Shown: positions 24,218 through 33,732, numbered from the stretch's first letter. The stretch: DNA of 35,457 nucleotides from Mangrovicoccus sp. HB161399 (GCF_013184745.1 NZ_JAATVU010000060.1:1-35457), one strand, 5' to 3'. Notes: generated from the letters alone by a model not told the origin. Numbers and translations are program-made.

Positions 24218-24255
24218 GTGGCGGATCAGGCTGTGGCAGCGGCCCGGTCCGCCAC
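24218..24255 (+). promoter_or_regulatory. Inverted repeat in the mraZ leader
   Basis: GTGGCGGA (24218-24225) and TCCGCCAC (24248-24255) are exact complements separated by 22 bp, 33 bp before the mraZ start. The arms could form an RNA hairpin or a protein site. MraZ represses its own operon through upstream repeats containing GTGG-like cores, and GTGG occurs several times here, but the spacing does not match a known box. Confidence 0.3.
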
Positions 24256-24288
24256 TTTCATTGAGGTGGACCGCCAGGGGATTAGATC

Positions 24289-24786
24289 GTGCTCTGCACC
24301 TTCCGGGGCGAATTCGGGCAGAAGATAGACGCGAAGGGACGCGTCTCGATTCCCGCGCAGATCCGCAAGGTGCTCGATGCAGGCGACCCGGACCGCGAGT
24401 CCGGCGACGATCCCAACCTCATCATCGTCTTCGGCGACACCACCAGCAAGTGCATCTTCGGATACAGCCAGCAGGCCATGCAGGATGTCGAGGCCAAGAT
24501 CCACGCGATGAAGGCCGGTCCGCGCAAGAAGCTGCTCTCCAAGGTCTTCCTGACGCGCAGCTGGGAAACCCGCGTCGATTCCACCGGGCGCATCGTGCTG
24601 CCCAAGGCCCTGCGCGACCGGCTGGAGCTGGGCGAGAGCGGCGACCTGACCTTTGCCGGGACCGGCGAGCGGTTCGAGATATGGAACAGCGTGACCTACG
24701 AAGCCGAAAACGACATCGAGCTTGACGACATCGAGGGCTTCGAAGAGGGCATGGACATGGCCGAACTTCTCGACATGGACCTCTGA
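24289..24786 (+). CDS. mraZ: MraZ, transcriptional regulator of the dcw cluster
   Basis: A 165-residue DNA-binding protein of the MraZ/AbrB-like fold, with two copies of the family motif: [13 protein letters not shown] near residues 13-25 and [13 protein letters not shown] near 96-108. MraZ normally represses its own dcw promoter and can assemble on the nucleoid. The GTG at 24289 is the only possible start because an in-frame TAG lies two codons upstream; AGGGGA precedes it. The acidic tail ending in [11 protein letters not shown] is longer than in E. coli MraZ, as is usual in alphaproteobacteria. rsmH starts 2 bp after its stop. Confidence 0.93.
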   Translation: MLCTFRGEFGQKIDAKGRVSIPAQIRKVLDAGDPDRESGDDPNLIIVFGDTTSKCIFGYSQQAMQDVEAKIHAMKAGPRKKLLSKVFLTRSWETRVDSTGRIVLPKALRDRLELGESGDLTFAGTGERFEIWNSVTYEAENDIELDDIEGFEEGMDMAELLDMDL

Positions 24787-24788
24787 CG

Positions 24789-25775
24789 ATGGCCGAAGCT
24801 CCCCATGTTCCGGTCCTGATCGGCAAGATCATCGAGGCCGTCTCTCCCGTTTCCGGGCGCTGGCTCGACGGCACGCTCGGGGCAGGGGGCTACACCCGTG
24901 CGCTGCTCGATGCCGGGGCGGACCATGTGATCGGCGTCGACCGCGATCCGCTGGCGCTGGAGCTCGCAGCCGAATGGGGCAAGCCCTATGGCGGCCGGCT
25001 GAGCCTGTTCCACGGCACCTTTTCCACGCTCGACCAGGCAACGGACGAGCCGCTCGACGGCATAACGCTGGATCTGGGCGTCAGCTCGATGCAGCTCGAC
25101 CTCGCGGAGCGCGGTTTCTCCTTCATGCGCGACGGCCCGCTCGACATGCGGATGAGCCAGGACGGGGTGTCTGCCGCGGATCTGGTCAACCGTGCCTCCG
25201 AAGAGGTGCTGGCCGACATTCTCTATCACTACGGCGAGGAGCGCGCGTCGCGCCGGATCGCCCGCGCGATCGGGCAGGCGCGCAAGGATGCCGCCATCGA
25301 GACCACCGCGCAGCTGGTGAAGATCGTGGAATCCTGCCTGCCGCGGCCGAAGCCCGGCCAGAGCCATCCGGCCACCCGCAGCTTCCAGGCGCTGCGCATC
25401 GCGGTGAACGACGAATTCGGCCAGCTCGCCGAGGGGCTCGAAGCCGCCGAGCGGGCGCTGGCGCCGGGCGGCTGGTTGGCCGTCGTCACCTTCCATTCGA
25501 TGGAGGACCGCGTGGTCAAGCGGTTCTTCCAGGCGCGCTCGGCGCGCTCGGGCGGCGGCGGCAGCCGCCATGCCCCGGCGCAGCAGACGCATGAGGCGAT
25601 CCTCAAGCCGTCGCCGAACCGGGCCATCGCGCCCGATCAGGAGGAGATCGACCGCAATCCCCGCGCGCGCTCGGCCAAGCTGCGGCTCGCGCGGCGCACG
25701 GAGGCCGAAATCTGGCCGCTCGACCGCGCCCAGCTCGGCCTGCCGCCCCGCATCCTGCCCGAGGATTTCACATGA
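24789..25775 (+). CDS. rsmH: RsmH (MraW), 16S rRNA C1402 N4-methyltransferase
   Basis: A 328-residue SAM-dependent methyltransferase that modifies the ribosomal P site. It opens [14 protein letters not shown], then has the SAM motif [14 protein letters not shown] near residue 28, the acidic [20 protein letters not shown] near 95, the PLDMRM signature and [14 protein letters not shown] near 237, all characteristic of the family. The length is normal. It is the second gene of the dcw block and its stop overlaps the ftsL start. Confidence 0.95.
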   Translation: MAEAPHVPVLIGKIIEAVSPVSGRWLDGTLGAGGYTRALLDAGADHVIGVDRDPLALELAAEWGKPYGGRLSLFHGTFSTLDQATDEPLDGITLDLGVSSMQLDLAERGFSFMRDGPLDMRMSQDGVSAADLVNRASEEVLADILYHYGEERASRRIARAIGQARKDAAIETTAQLVKIVESCLPRPKPGQSHPATRSFQALRIAVNDEFGQLAEGLEAAERALAPGGWLAVVTFHSMEDRVVKRFFQARSARSGGGGSRHAPAQQTHEAILKPSPNRAIAPDQEEIDRNPRARSAKLRLARRTEAEIWPLDRAQLGLPPRILPEDFT

Positions 25776-26122
25776 AGACGCTGATCGGTTTCCTGCTCGG
25801 ACTGGCCGTGCTCGGCCTCGGCTTCTGGGCCTACCAGGAAAACTACCGCACCCGCGACGCGATGGACCAGGTCCGCACCACCCAGCGCCAGATCATGCAC
25901 CTGCGCGACGAGCTGACCATGCTGCGCGCCGAATGGGCCTGGCTGAACCGGCCCGAACGGCTGCGGATGCTGGTCGATGCCAATGCCGAGACGCTGCAGC
26001 TCGCCGACATGGCGCCCGACCGCTTCGGCGTGCTCGACCAGGTGGCCTATCCGACCCGGCCCTACCTGTCCTCGATGCCGGCCGAGGAGGCCGCGCCCGG
26101 CGTGCAGGAGCACCAGCCATGA
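25772..26122 (+). CDS. ftsL: FtsL, divisome membrane protein
   Basis: A 116-residue bitopic protein: a short cytoplasmic start, one transmembrane helix (about residues 4-21), then a periplasmic coiled coil (about 28-65) ending in the conserved [11 protein letters not shown] segment. FtsL, with FtsB and FtsQ, activates FtsWI at the septum. Assignment rests on this architecture and its place between rsmH and ftsI, since FtsL sequences diverge widely. It overlaps both neighbours by 4 bp (ATGA), indicating translational coupling. Confidence 0.85.
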   Translation: MKTLIGFLLGLAVLGLGFWAYQENYRTRDAMDQVRTTQRQIMHLRDELTMLRAEWAWLNRPERLRMLVDANAETLQLADMAPDRFGVLDQVAYPTRPYLSSMPAEEAAPGVQEHQP

Positions 26123-27936
26123 CCGATCTGCCCGAGGACGAGCATCCCCGCCGCCCGCTGCGCCCGCTGGCGCCGGTGCTGCGCGCCCGCGACCGCGGCG
26201 AGAATCCCGACCTGATCGAGCGCGCGAACCGCATCCGCCGCCACGACACGATCCGCGAGAAGCTCAAGGCCCGCGCCGAGAGCCGCCTGATCGTGCTGGG
26301 GCTGTTCTTCCTTGCGGTTTTCGGCACGGTGGGGCTGCGCATGGGGCAGCTCGCCACCTCGGTGCCGGAAGAGCCGAAGATGTCGCTCTTCGGTTCGACC
26401 ATCACCAGCGCGCGGGCCGACATCGTCGACCGCAAGGGCCGGGTGCTGGCGACCAACCTGCATACCCAGGCGCTCTATGCCCATCCGCAGGACATGATCG
26501 ACATTCCCTATGCGGTCGACCAACTGGTCGAGATCTTCCCGGACATGGATCACGACCGCCTGCTGGCGCGGCTGACCCAGCAGGGGCGCAAGTTCGTCTG
26601 GCTGCGCCGGACGCTGTCGCCCGAGGAAGTCCAGGCGGTGCATGACATCGGCGATCCGGGGCTCCTGTTCGCCACGCGCGACATGCGGCTCTATCCCAAC
26701 GGCCATCTCGCCGCGCACGTGCTGGGCGGGGCGAGCTTCGGCGACGAGGGCGTGCGCGCGGCCGAGGTGATCGGCGTGGCCGGGATCGAGAAGGCGATGG
26801 ACGACCGGCTGCGCGATCCGGCGCAGGTCGGCGATCCGCTGCAGCTGTCGATCGACATGACGATCCAGGCGGCGGCGCGAAAGGTGCTGCAGGGCGGCAT
26901 CGACCTCTACGAGGCGAAGGGCGGCAGCTCGATCATCATGGACATCCATACCGGCGAGATCCTCTCGCTGGTTTCGCTGCCCGATTTCGACCCGAACCGG
27001 CGGCCGCGGCCGCTGCTGAAGGGCGATCCGTCGGAAAGCCCGCTGTTCAACCGCGCGGTTCTGGGCGTCTACGAGCTGGGCTCGGTCTTCAAGATCTTCG
27101 CCGTCGCCAACGCGCTCGAGCTGGGGCTGGTGACGCCGGACACCCGCATCGATACCGAGAGCCCGCTGGTCTACGGCCGCTTCAAGATCGGCGATTTCCA
27201 CAATTACGGCCCGACCAAGACCGTGCGCGAGGTGATCGAGGTTTCCTCCAACGTCGGCACGGCCCATATCGCGCAGATGATCGGCCCCACGCGGCAGAAG
27301 GAATTCCTCGGCAAGCTCGGCTTCTTCGAGCCGACCCCGGTGGAGCTGGTCGAGGCCCCCACCGGACGGCCGCTGCTGCCGAAGGTCTGGGGCGATCTGG
27401 CGGGGATGACGATCTCCTTCGGCCACGGCATGTCCTCGAGCCCGATGCACCTGGCCGCGGCCTATGCCTCGCTGCTGAACGGCGGCACCAAGGTCACGCC
27501 GACGCTGCTGAAGCACAACGGCATCGTGCCCCAGGGCGAGCGCGTGGTCAGCGAGCAGACCTCGCGCCAGGCGCGCGAGATGCTGCGCCTCGTGGTGACC
27601 GACGGCACCGCCTCGATGGGCGACGTGCCGGGCTACTACGTGGCGGGCAAGACCGGCACGGCCGACAAGCCCAAGCCCGGCGGCGGCTACTACAAGGACC
27701 GCAACATGGTCACCTTCGCCTCGATCTTCCCCTATTACGATCCGCAATACGTGGTCATCACCACCCTCGACGAGGCCTCGGTCTTCGCGGCGGGGATGGA
27801 ACGGCGCACCGCCGGCTGGACGGTCGTGCCGGTTGCCGCCGAACTTATCCGCCGCGTCGCTCCGCTTCTGGACATGCGCCCCGCGATTGAAGAGCCTGCG
27901 CCAAGTGGGATACGAGAAGCCCGCAACAGCAATTGA
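26119..27936 (+). CDS. ftsI: FtsI (PBP3), septal peptidoglycan transpeptidase
   Basis: A 605-residue class B penicillin-binding protein, anchored by one transmembrane helix (about residues 55-75) after a long basic cytoplasmic tail. The dimerisation domain follows (SARADIVDRKGRVLATN near 93), then the transpeptidase with its three active-site motifs: Ser322-x-x-Lys325 in ELGSVFKIF, SSN at 376-378 and KTG at 511-513. It crosslinks peptidoglycan at the division site with FtsW, which is not in this window. The nucleophile motif reads SVFK rather than the common STFK. It lies 9 bp before murE. Confidence 0.95.
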   Translation: MTDLPEDEHPRRPLRPLAPVLRARDRGENPDLIERANRIRRHDTIREKLKARAESRLIVLGLFFLAVFGTVGLRMGQLATSVPEEPKMSLFGSTITSARADIVDRKGRVLATNLHTQALYAHPQDMIDIPYAVDQLVEIFPDMDHDRLLARLTQQGRKFVWLRRTLSPEEVQAVHDIGDPGLLFATRDMRLYPNGHLAAHVLGGASFGDEGVRAAEVIGVAGIEKAMDDRLRDPAQVGDPLQLSIDMTIQAAARKVLQGGIDLYEAKGGSSIIMDIHTGEILSLVSLPDFDPNRRPRPLLKGDPSESPLFNRAVLGVYELGSVFKIFAVANALELGLVTPDTRIDTESPLVYGRFKIGDFHNYGPTKTVREVIEVSSNVGTAHIAQMIGPTRQKEFLGKLGFFEPTPVELVEAPTGRPLLPKVWGDLAGMTISFGHGMSSSPMHLAAAYASLLNGGTKVTPTLLKHNGIVPQGERVVSEQTSRQAREMLRLVVTDGTASMGDVPGYYVAGKTGTADKPKPGGGYYKDRNMVTFASIFPYYDPQYVVITTLDEASVFAAGMERRTAGWTVVPVAAELIRRVAPLLDMRPAIEEPAPSGIREARNSN

Positions 27937-27945
27937 GGGGCCGCC

Positions 27946-29439
27946 ATGACCGCCAACACCGCCCAGGTTAAGTCACTGGCAGAACTGGGCCTGCACGCCA
28001 AGGGCGGACAGGAGGCGCGAATCACGGGCATCGCGCTGGACAGCCGCAAGGCGGGCGAGGGCAATCTTTTCGCCGCCCTGCCGGGGTCGAAGATCCACGG
28101 CGCGGAGTTCGCGGCGACCGCGATTGCCCAGGGGGCGGCCGCGATCCTCACCGATCCGGCGGGCGCGCGCATCGCCGCGCCGGCGTTGGCCGGATCGGGC
28201 GTTGCTCTGATCGTCACCGAGGACCCGCGCGAGGCGCTCTCCGCCGCGGCAGCGCTGTGGTTCGGCGCCCAGCCCGAAACGGCGGTGGCGGTCACCGGCA
28301 CCAACGGCAAGACCTCGGTCGCGACCTTCACGCGCCAGATCTGGGAAAATCTCGGCCGCAGCGCGGTCAACCTGGGGACGACGGGCATCGAGGGCGCCTA
28401 TGCCGCGCCGCTGCACCACACCACGCCCGACGCGCTGACGCTGCACCGCCACCTGGCCGCGATGGCCGCGGAGGGCGTCACCCACCTGGCGATGGAGGCC
28501 TCGTCGCACGGGCTCGACCAGCGGCGGCTCGACGGCGTCAGCCTGGCGGCGGGCGGCTTCACCAATTTCACCCAGGACCACCTGGACTACCACCACACGT
28601 TCGAGGCCTATTTCGAGGCCAAGGCCGGGCTGTTCGGCCGCCTCTTGGGCGATGACGGCGTAGCGGTGGTCAATCTCGACGATCCCCGCGGGCTGGACAT
28701 GGCGGAGCTTGCCGAGAGCCGCGGCCAGGAGGTGATCGGCATCGGCCATTCCGAGGCGGCCGAGCTGCGCATCACCGGCCAGCGCTACGACGCGACCGGG
28801 CAGGACCTGCGCTTCAACTGGCAGGGGCAGCCCTACCAGACCCGGCTGAACCTGATCGGCGGCTTCCAGGCCTCGAACGTGCTCTGCGCCGCCGGGCTGG
28901 CAATCGCCGCGGGCGAGGAGCCGGGCGAAGTCTTCGAGGTGCTGCCGCGCCTGCGCACCGTGCGCGGCCGGATGCAGCACGTCGCGACCCGCGGAAACGG
29001 CGGCACGGTCTTCGTAGATTACGCCCATACCCCCGATGCGGTGGCGACCGCGCTGAAGGCGCTGCGCCCGCATGTGCTGGGCAATCTCGTCGTCGTGCTG
29101 GGCGCGGGCGGCGACCGCGACACCACCAAGCGCGAACTGATGGGCGAGGCGGCGGCGCGCCATGCCGACACGGTGATCGTCACCGACGACAATCCGCGCA
29201 GCGAGGAACCCGCGGTGATCCGCGCCATGGTGATGAGGGGCTGCCCCGATGCCCTGAACATCGGCGACCGCGCCGAGGCGATCCTGCGCGGCGTCGATGC
29301 GATCGGGCCGGGCGATGCGCTGCTGATCGCGGGCAAGGGACACGAGACCGGGCAGACCGTGGGCGACACGGTCTATCCGTTCGACGATGCGGAGCAGGCA
29401 AGCGTTGCCGTGGCCGCGCTGGAAGGAAAGCTGCCGTGA
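27946..29439 (+). CDS. murE: MurE, UDP-MurNAc-tripeptide synthetase (meso-diaminopimelate adding)
   Basis: A 497-residue Mur ligase adding the third residue to the cytoplasmic peptidoglycan precursor. The ATP loop is VTGTNGKTS with Lys122; the central domain contains GTTGIEGAY and MEASSHGLDQRRLDG with the usual carbamylated-lysine region after it (EAKAGLFGRL); the C-terminal domain carries DDNPRSEEP, whose DNPR is the signature of meso-DAP specificity. GAGGGG lies before the ATG. Its stop overlaps the GTG start of murF. Confidence 0.95.
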   Translation: MTANTAQVKSLAELGLHAKGGQEARITGIALDSRKAGEGNLFAALPGSKIHGAEFAATAIAQGAAAILTDPAGARIAAPALAGSGVALIVTEDPREALSAAAALWFGAQPETAVAVTGTNGKTSVATFTRQIWENLGRSAVNLGTTGIEGAYAAPLHHTTPDALTLHRHLAAMAAEGVTHLAMEASSHGLDQRRLDGVSLAAGGFTNFTQDHLDYHHTFEAYFEAKAGLFGRLLGDDGVAVVNLDDPRGLDMAELAESRGQEVIGIGHSEAAELRITGQRYDATGQDLRFNWQGQPYQTRLNLIGGFQASNVLCAAGLAIAAGEEPGEVFEVLPRLRTVRGRMQHVATRGNGGTVFVDYAHTPDAVATALKALRPHVLGNLVVVLGAGGDRDTTKRELMGEAAARHADTVIVTDDNPRSEEPAVIRAMVMRGCPDALNIGDRAEAILRGVDAIGPGDALLIAGKGHETGQTVGDTVYPFDDAEQASVAVAALEGKLP

Positions 29440-30830
29440 CACCGATCTGGACGCATGACGAGGCCGCCGCGGCCACCGGCGGCACCGCAACCCGTGCTTT
29501 CTCGGTCGCGGGCCTGTCGATCGACACCCGCTCGATCCGCCCCGGCGAGATGTTCGTCGCCCTGAAGGACCAGCGCGACGGCCATGATTTCGTGGCGCAG
29601 GCGCTGGAGAAGGGCGCGGCCGCCGCGCTGGTGTCCCGCCGCCCCGAGGGCGTGTCCGAGGATGCGCCGCTGCTTGTCGTGCCCGACGTGCTGCCCGCGC
29701 TGGAGGCGCTGGCCAAGGCCGCGCGGGCGCGGACGCGGGCGAAGGTCATCGGCGTGACCGGCTCTGTCGGCAAGACCTCGACCAAGGAGATGCTGCGCCA
29801 TGTCCTGTCGCGGCAGGGCACGGTGCATGCCGCCGAGAAGAGCTTCAACAACCATTGGGGCGTGCCGCTGACGCTGGCGCGGATGCCGCGCGACGCGGAT
29901 TTCGCGGTGATCGAGATCGGGATGAACCATCCCGGCGAGATCGGCCCGCTGGCCACTCTGGCCGATCTGGACATCGCGGTGATCACCACCGTCGCCGCGG
30001 TCCATCTGGAGGCCTTCGACAGCGTCGAGGGCATCGCCCGCGAGAAGGCGGCGATCTTCACCGGGCTGCGCCTGGGCGGAACGGCGGTGATCAATGCCGA
30101 TCTCGAGACCACGGCGCTGCTGCAGAAGGTGGCGATCGAGGCCGGTGCCGTTCCGGTGCTGTTCGGCCATGAGGGCACCCGCGCGCGGCTGGCCGAGACG
30201 CTGCTTTCCGGCGGCGGCACCGACATCGCCGCCGAACTCGACGGCATCCGCTACGAGATGCACCTGTCGATGCCCGGCCGCCATTTCGCGATGAATGCCG
30301 TTGCGGTGCTTGCCGTGGCGCAGGCGCTGGGGCTCGACGTGGCGCGGGCCGCCGCCGACATGGCGGGCTGGGTGCCGCCGGCCGGGCGCGGCACCTCTGA
30401 AACCGTGATGCTGGAGCAGGGGCCGGTGACGCTTCTGGACGATGCCTACAACGCCAACCCGACCTCGGTCGGCGCCGCCTTCGAGGTGCTGGCCGCGACC
30501 TCGCCCGGGCCGGGGGGGCGCCGCATCGCGGTGCTGGGCGACATGCTGGAGCTGGGACCGCAGGAAGCCGCGATCCATGCCGCGCTGGCCGCGCATCCGG
30601 CGATCTCGGCCATCGATGGCGTGGTCTGCGTCGGCCCCCGCATGGCGGTGCTCGACGCCTCCCTTCCCGAAGCGAAACGCCTTGCCGCATTTGCCGGCGC
30701 CGCCGAGGCGGCCGCCGCGCTGCCCGCGCTCCTGCGGGCCGGCGACGTGGTGATGGTCAAGGGATCGCTCGGATCGAAAGTCTCTCAGGCCGTCTCCGCC
30801 CTCCGCGAGGCGGCCAAGCAAGGAACCTGA
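29436..30830 (+). CDS. murF: MurF, UDP-MurNAc-tripeptide D-Ala-D-Ala ligase
   Basis: A 464-residue Mur ligase that adds D-Ala-D-Ala to finish the UDP-MurNAc-pentapeptide. Motifs in order: [16 protein letters not shown] near residue 29, the ATP loop [15 protein letters not shown] with Lys113, [20 protein letters not shown] and [10 protein letters not shown] in the C-terminal part, all typical of MurF. The GTG at 29436 overlaps the murE stop (GTGA), with a GGAAGGA ribosome site before it. mraY follows 5 bp after its stop. Confidence 0.95.
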   Translation: MTPIWTHDEAAAATGGTATRAFSVAGLSIDTRSIRPGEMFVALKDQRDGHDFVAQALEKGAAAALVSRRPEGVSEDAPLLVVPDVLPALEALAKAARARTRAKVIGVTGSVGKTSTKEMLRHVLSRQGTVHAAEKSFNNHWGVPLTLARMPRDADFAVIEIGMNHPGEIGPLATLADLDIAVITTVAAVHLEAFDSVEGIAREKAAIFTGLRLGGTAVINADLETTALLQKVAIEAGAVPVLFGHEGTRARLAETLLSGGGTDIAAELDGIRYEMHLSMPGRHFAMNAVAVLAVAQALGLDVARAAADMAGWVPPAGRGTSETVMLEQGPVTLLDDAYNANPTSVGAAFEVLAATSPGPGGRRIAVLGDMLELGPQEAAIHAALAAHPAISAIDGVVCVGPRMAVLDASLPEAKRLAAFAGAAEAAAALPALLRAGDVVMVKGSLGSKVSQAVSALREAAKQGT

Positions 30831-30835
30831 CGGAA

Positions 30836-31918
30836 ATGCTCTACTGGCTGACGGCGCTCTCGGATGGCGGCGATGTCTTCAACCTCTTCCGCTACATCAC
30901 CTTCCGCGCGGGCATGGCCTTCGCCACGGCGCTGATCTTCGGCTTCCTGTTCGGGCGCCCGCTGATCAACCTTCTGCGCCGCACGCAGGGCAAGGGCCAG
31001 CCGATCCGCACCGACGGGCCCGAGACGCATTTCTCCAAGGCGGGCACGCCGACCATGGGCGGCGTGCTGATCCTCGGCGCGCTGATGGTCTCGACCCTCC
31101 TGTGGGCACGTCTCGACAATCCCTTCGTCTGGATGTGCCTGATGGTGACCGCGGGCTTCGGCCTGATCGGCTTCGCCGACGACTATGCCAAGGTGTCCAA
31201 GCAGAACGTCTCGGGCGTCTCGGGCAAGGTGCGGCTGGGGCTTGGCTTCCTCGTCGCCGCCGTGGCCTCGGGCTGGATGATGCATGTCCATCCGCCGGAG
31301 CTGACCGGCAACCTGGCCTTCCCGATCTTCAAGACGCTGCTGCTGCATCTGGGCTGGTTCTACATCCCGTTCTCCATGCTGGTGATCGTGGGCTCGGCCA
31401 ATGCGGTGAACCTGACCGACGGGCTGGACGGGCTGGCGGTGATGCCGGTGATGATCGCTGCTGCCGCGCTGGGGATCATCGCCTATGTCGTCGGCCGCGC
31501 CGACTTCTCCACCTATCTCGACGTGCATTACGTCGACGGCACCGGCGAGCTGCTGATCTTCTGCGCCGCGCTGATCGGCGGCGGCCTCGGCTTCCTGTGG
31601 TACAACGCGCCGCCCGCGGCTGTCTTCATGGGTGATACCGGGTCGCTGGCGCTCGGCGGCGCGCTCGGCGCCATCGCGGTGGCCACCAAGCACGAGATCG
31701 TGCTGGGCATCGTCGGCGGGCTCTTCGTGGTCGAGGCGCTCTCGGTGATCATCCAGGTCGGCTATTTCAAGCGCACCGGCAAGCGGGTCTTCCTGATGGC
31801 GCCGATCCACCACCATTTCGAGAAGAAGGGCTGGCAGGAGCCGCAGATCGTGATCCGCTTCTGGATCATCTCGCTGATCCTGGCGCTGATCGGCCTGGCG
31901 ACGCTGAAGGTGCGCTGA
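30836..31918 (+). CDS. mraY: MraY, phospho-MurNAc-pentapeptide translocase
   Basis: A 360-residue integral membrane enzyme with about ten transmembrane segments, transferring phospho-MurNAc-pentapeptide to undecaprenyl phosphate to form lipid I. Recognised motifs are KAGTPTMGG near residue 64, the aspartate pair in FADDYAKVS, the [10 protein letters not shown] signature (Asn192-Asp195-Asp198) and the histidine cluster [11 protein letters not shown] near the C-terminus. The length equals the E. coli enzyme. It is the last classical dcw gene in the window; the expected murD does not follow. Confidence 0.96.
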   Translation: MLYWLTALSDGGDVFNLFRYITFRAGMAFATALIFGFLFGRPLINLLRRTQGKGQPIRTDGPETHFSKAGTPTMGGVLILGALMVSTLLWARLDNPFVWMCLMVTAGFGLIGFADDYAKVSKQNVSGVSGKVRLGLGFLVAAVASGWMMHVHPPELTGNLAFPIFKTLLLHLGWFYIPFSMLVIVGSANAVNLTDGLDGLAVMPVMIAAAALGIIAYVVGRADFSTYLDVHYVDGTGELLIFCAALIGGGLGFLWYNAPPAAVFMGDTGSLALGGALGAIAVATKHEIVLGIVGGLFVVEALSVIIQVGYFKRTGKRVFLMAPIHHHFEKKGWQEPQIVIRFWIISLILALIGLATLKVR

Positions 31919-31925
31919 AGCCGCG

Positions 31926-32330
31926 ATGCGCGCTCCGGTCACGCCGATCAATCCGCGGCACAAGCGGCTGGACGAGGCGGCCGGGGCATTGTCGCGCTCG
32001 GGCTTCCTCGCGGCGGCGACCGGATCGCTGGCAGCGGCCGCCTGGAAGCTGTCGCTGATCGCAGGGCCGGTGCACCATCTGTGGGTGCTCTTCGCGCTGT
32101 CTGCGCTGCTTTTCCTCGGCTGCGCCTTCATGCTGTTCTCGCTGGGCACCGTCTGGCTGGTCACCGCGATCTTCCCGGAGGTCGATATCGGCGTCCGGCA
32201 CGGGCGCAGCCTCAGCCAGAGGCTGACGGTCGCGGCCTTCATCATCCTGGTCATGCCCTTCGAGATTGTGCTGATCTTCGCCGGCGCGACCGGCGCGGGT
32301 CTCGTGATCGACACCGTTGCCCGGCTGTGA
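31926..32330 (+). CDS. Small membrane protein of unknown function
   Basis: A 134-residue protein with a basic N-terminus and three hydrophobic segments (about residues 27-45, 50-80 and 100-132). No family is recognised. The ATG at 31926 lies 7 bp after the mraY stop, so it is probably in the dcw transcript. GC and codon use match the neighbours, supporting a real gene. A role in envelope growth would be a guess based on position. Confidence 0.65.
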   Translation: MRAPVTPINPRHKRLDEAAGALSRSGFLAAATGSLAAAAWKLSLIAGPVHHLWVLFALSALLFLGCAFMLFSLGTVWLVTAIFPEVDIGVRHGRSLSQRLTVAAFIILVMPFEIVLIFAGATGAGLVIDTVARL

Positions 32331-32374
32331 GGGGGCCCTCCCCCTGCCGGAGAGAGAGACTGCGAGGACATCCC

Positions 32375-32443
32375 ATGGCTGCAATCCAACATCGCCGGAC
32401 CGCACCGCGCGGCGCCGTGCCCGTTTCCGGCAAGGGAGCCTGA
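32375..32443 (+). CDS. Possible 22-residue peptide
   Basis: An ATG at 32375, six bases after a GAGGA ribosome site, opens a 22-codon frame ending at TGA 32441-32443. The next gene starts 1 bp later, so the pair could be translationally coupled. The product is basic (PRGAVPVSGKGA at the end) with no membrane segment. It could be a leader peptide or a chance frame. Confidence 0.3.
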   Translation: MAAIQHRRTAPRGAVPVSGKGA

Positions 32444-32444
32444 C

Positions 32445-32750
32445 ATGGGCGCCTTCTTCCGTTCCTCCTTCTGGGAAGCTGCCGAACTGTTCCTGGCGGT
32501 GATCGCCGGCCCGGCGCTGGTGCTGCACGCTGTCTGGTTCCGCGAGCGCATCACGCTGGTCGAGGGGGTGGCGCTCCTGTGCTTCCTCGGGCTCGGCGTG
32601 CGGGCGCTGGAAGGCCGCCGCGCCTGGGTGCGCGGCGTCTGGGCGGTGCTCTGCGTGGCCGCCATTGCCGGCGCCACCGTGCAATGGGGCCGGGTCACCC
32701 GCGAACTGCCCTGGCTCAGGGATGCCGTCACCGCCTCGATCGGCTGGTGA
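32445..32750 (+). CDS. Small membrane protein of unknown function
   Basis: A 101-residue protein with three hydrophobic segments (about residues 11-30, 38-53 and 62-78). AAGGGAG precedes the ATG at 32445. No family is recognised. It lies between another small membrane protein and the TenA-like gene on the same strand, and codon use is like the neighbours. With the 134-residue protein upstream it may form a pair of accessory envelope proteins; that is inference from position. Confidence 0.6.
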   Translation: MGAFFRSSFWEAAELFLAVIAGPALVLHAVWFRERITLVEGVALLCFLGLGVRALEGRRAWVRGVWAVLCVAAIAGATVQWGRVTRELPWLRDAVTASIGW

Positions 32751-32794
32751 CAGCCCGCCGCGAGGCCGAACCGAACTGCAATGGAGAAGATGCC

Positions 32795-33457
32795 ATGCGC
32801 CCCTGCGAGATGCTCGCCGAAACCTGCCGCGCCGATTGGGATGCGGCCACCGACCATGACTTCTGCCGCGCGCTGGCCGCCGGTACCCTGCCGCGGGACA
32901 GGATGGCCTGGTATCTCGGCCAGGACTACCTGTTCGTCGGCGAATTCGTCCGCCTCCTCGCCTCCGCCGTCGCCCATGCGCCGAGCCTGGCCGACGGCCT
33001 GCCCGCCGCGCGCTTCCTCGGCCTGATCGCGGGGCCGGAGAACGACTATTTCCAGCGCAGCTTCGAGGGGCTGGGGATGACGGCCGCCGAGCGCGCGCCC
33101 GAGCCTGCCGCCCCGGCGGCGGGCTTCCTGGCGCTGATGGCGCGGGCGCGGCAATCGGGGCGCTACGAGCGGATGATCGCGGTGCTGCTGGTGGCGGAAT
33201 GGAGCTATCTCAGCTGGGGCGAGCGCCATGCGGGCTATGATCCGGCACTGCCCTTCTGGTTCGCCGAATGGATCGACCTGCATAGCGGCGAGGGGTTCGC
33301 CTCGGTGGTGGCCTATCTGAAGGACCAGCTCGACAAGGCCTGGCCGGGTCTGGATGCGCAGGCGCAGGAGGAGGCCGCGGCCATGTTCCGCGAGGCGGTG
33401 GCGCTCGAGCGCGCCTTCTTCGATGCCGCCTGGGCGGAAGGCATGGCCGCGGCCTGA
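32795..33457 (+). CDS. tenA: TenA/THI-4 family protein lacking the active-site cysteine
   Basis: A 220-residue all-helical protein of the TenA (thiaminase II, aminopyrimidine aminohydrolase) family, which salvages the thiamine pyrimidine. Two active-site acids fall at the Bacillus subtilis numbers: Asp44 in GQDYLF and Glu205 in ALERAFFDAAW. The catalytic Cys135 is missing: the local sequence is VAEWSY, with Ala134-Glu135 before Trp136, where classical TenA has C-x-W. This resembles the TenA_E subgroup, which also lacks the cysteine. The start ATG at 32795 is the first in frame after the upstream gene. No thi genes are nearby. The symbol refers to the family, not proven activity. Confidence 0.8.
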   Translation: MRPCEMLAETCRADWDAATDHDFCRALAAGTLPRDRMAWYLGQDYLFVGEFVRLLASAVAHAPSLADGLPAARFLGLIAGPENDYFQRSFEGLGMTAAERAPEPAAPAAGFLALMARARQSGRYERMIAVLLVAEWSYLSWGERHAGYDPALPFWFAEWIDLHSGEGFASVVAYLKDQLDKAWPGLDAQAQEEAAAMFREAVALERAFFDAAWAEGMAAA

Positions 33458-33732
33458 CCTGCGGCGCCAGGCCAGCGGCAAGGCCGGTTTGGCGGCAAGT
33501 CGCGTCCGGACGGTGCAATGCGCCGGGCGCGTTTTGGGGCAGCCGCAATCCGGCGTCGACCTGGGCCGGCCCAGCTCCGGGACGGAAGCTGCCAGCAGGT
33601 CCGGTGGCCATTCGCTCCGAGGTGACTTCTAGGACCGCCATGCCGCGGCCCGGCTCTGCGGCGCGTTCTAGCGTCAGGACACATTGATTTCCTTGGTGCA
33701 TCGTGACTCTGGACCTCCTCTGGAGGTGCGTG
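33458..33732. other. Spacer between the TenA-like gene and IS remnants
   Basis: No gene is visible. The sequence from about 33671 (AGCGTCAGGACACATTGATT) looks like the left end of the IS5-family remnant that follows, since its transposase frame begins about 60 bp later. No matching right-end repeat was found after 34736, so the element cannot be bounded. Confidence 0.35.

Larger units (their letters stand above)
23649..24288. other. AT-rich intergenic region upstream of mraZ
   Basis: This 640-bp stretch is clearly less GC-rich than its surroundings, especially 23690-23830 and 24040-24140. It contains no believable gene: a plus frame at 23758-24051 runs through a terminator, and minus frames look random. 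GCAAGTGCAA occurs twice (near 23710 and 23804). It should hold the mraZ promoter; a weak candidate is TTGAGT (24064) with TATCCC 17 bp downstream. RNase P RNA hallmarks were looked for and not seen. Confidence 0.5.

Noticed and set aside
23431-24288. RNase P RNA upstream of mraZ
   Set aside because: I looked for the conserved GAGGAAAGTCCGG-type core and its partner segments and did not find them on either strand.
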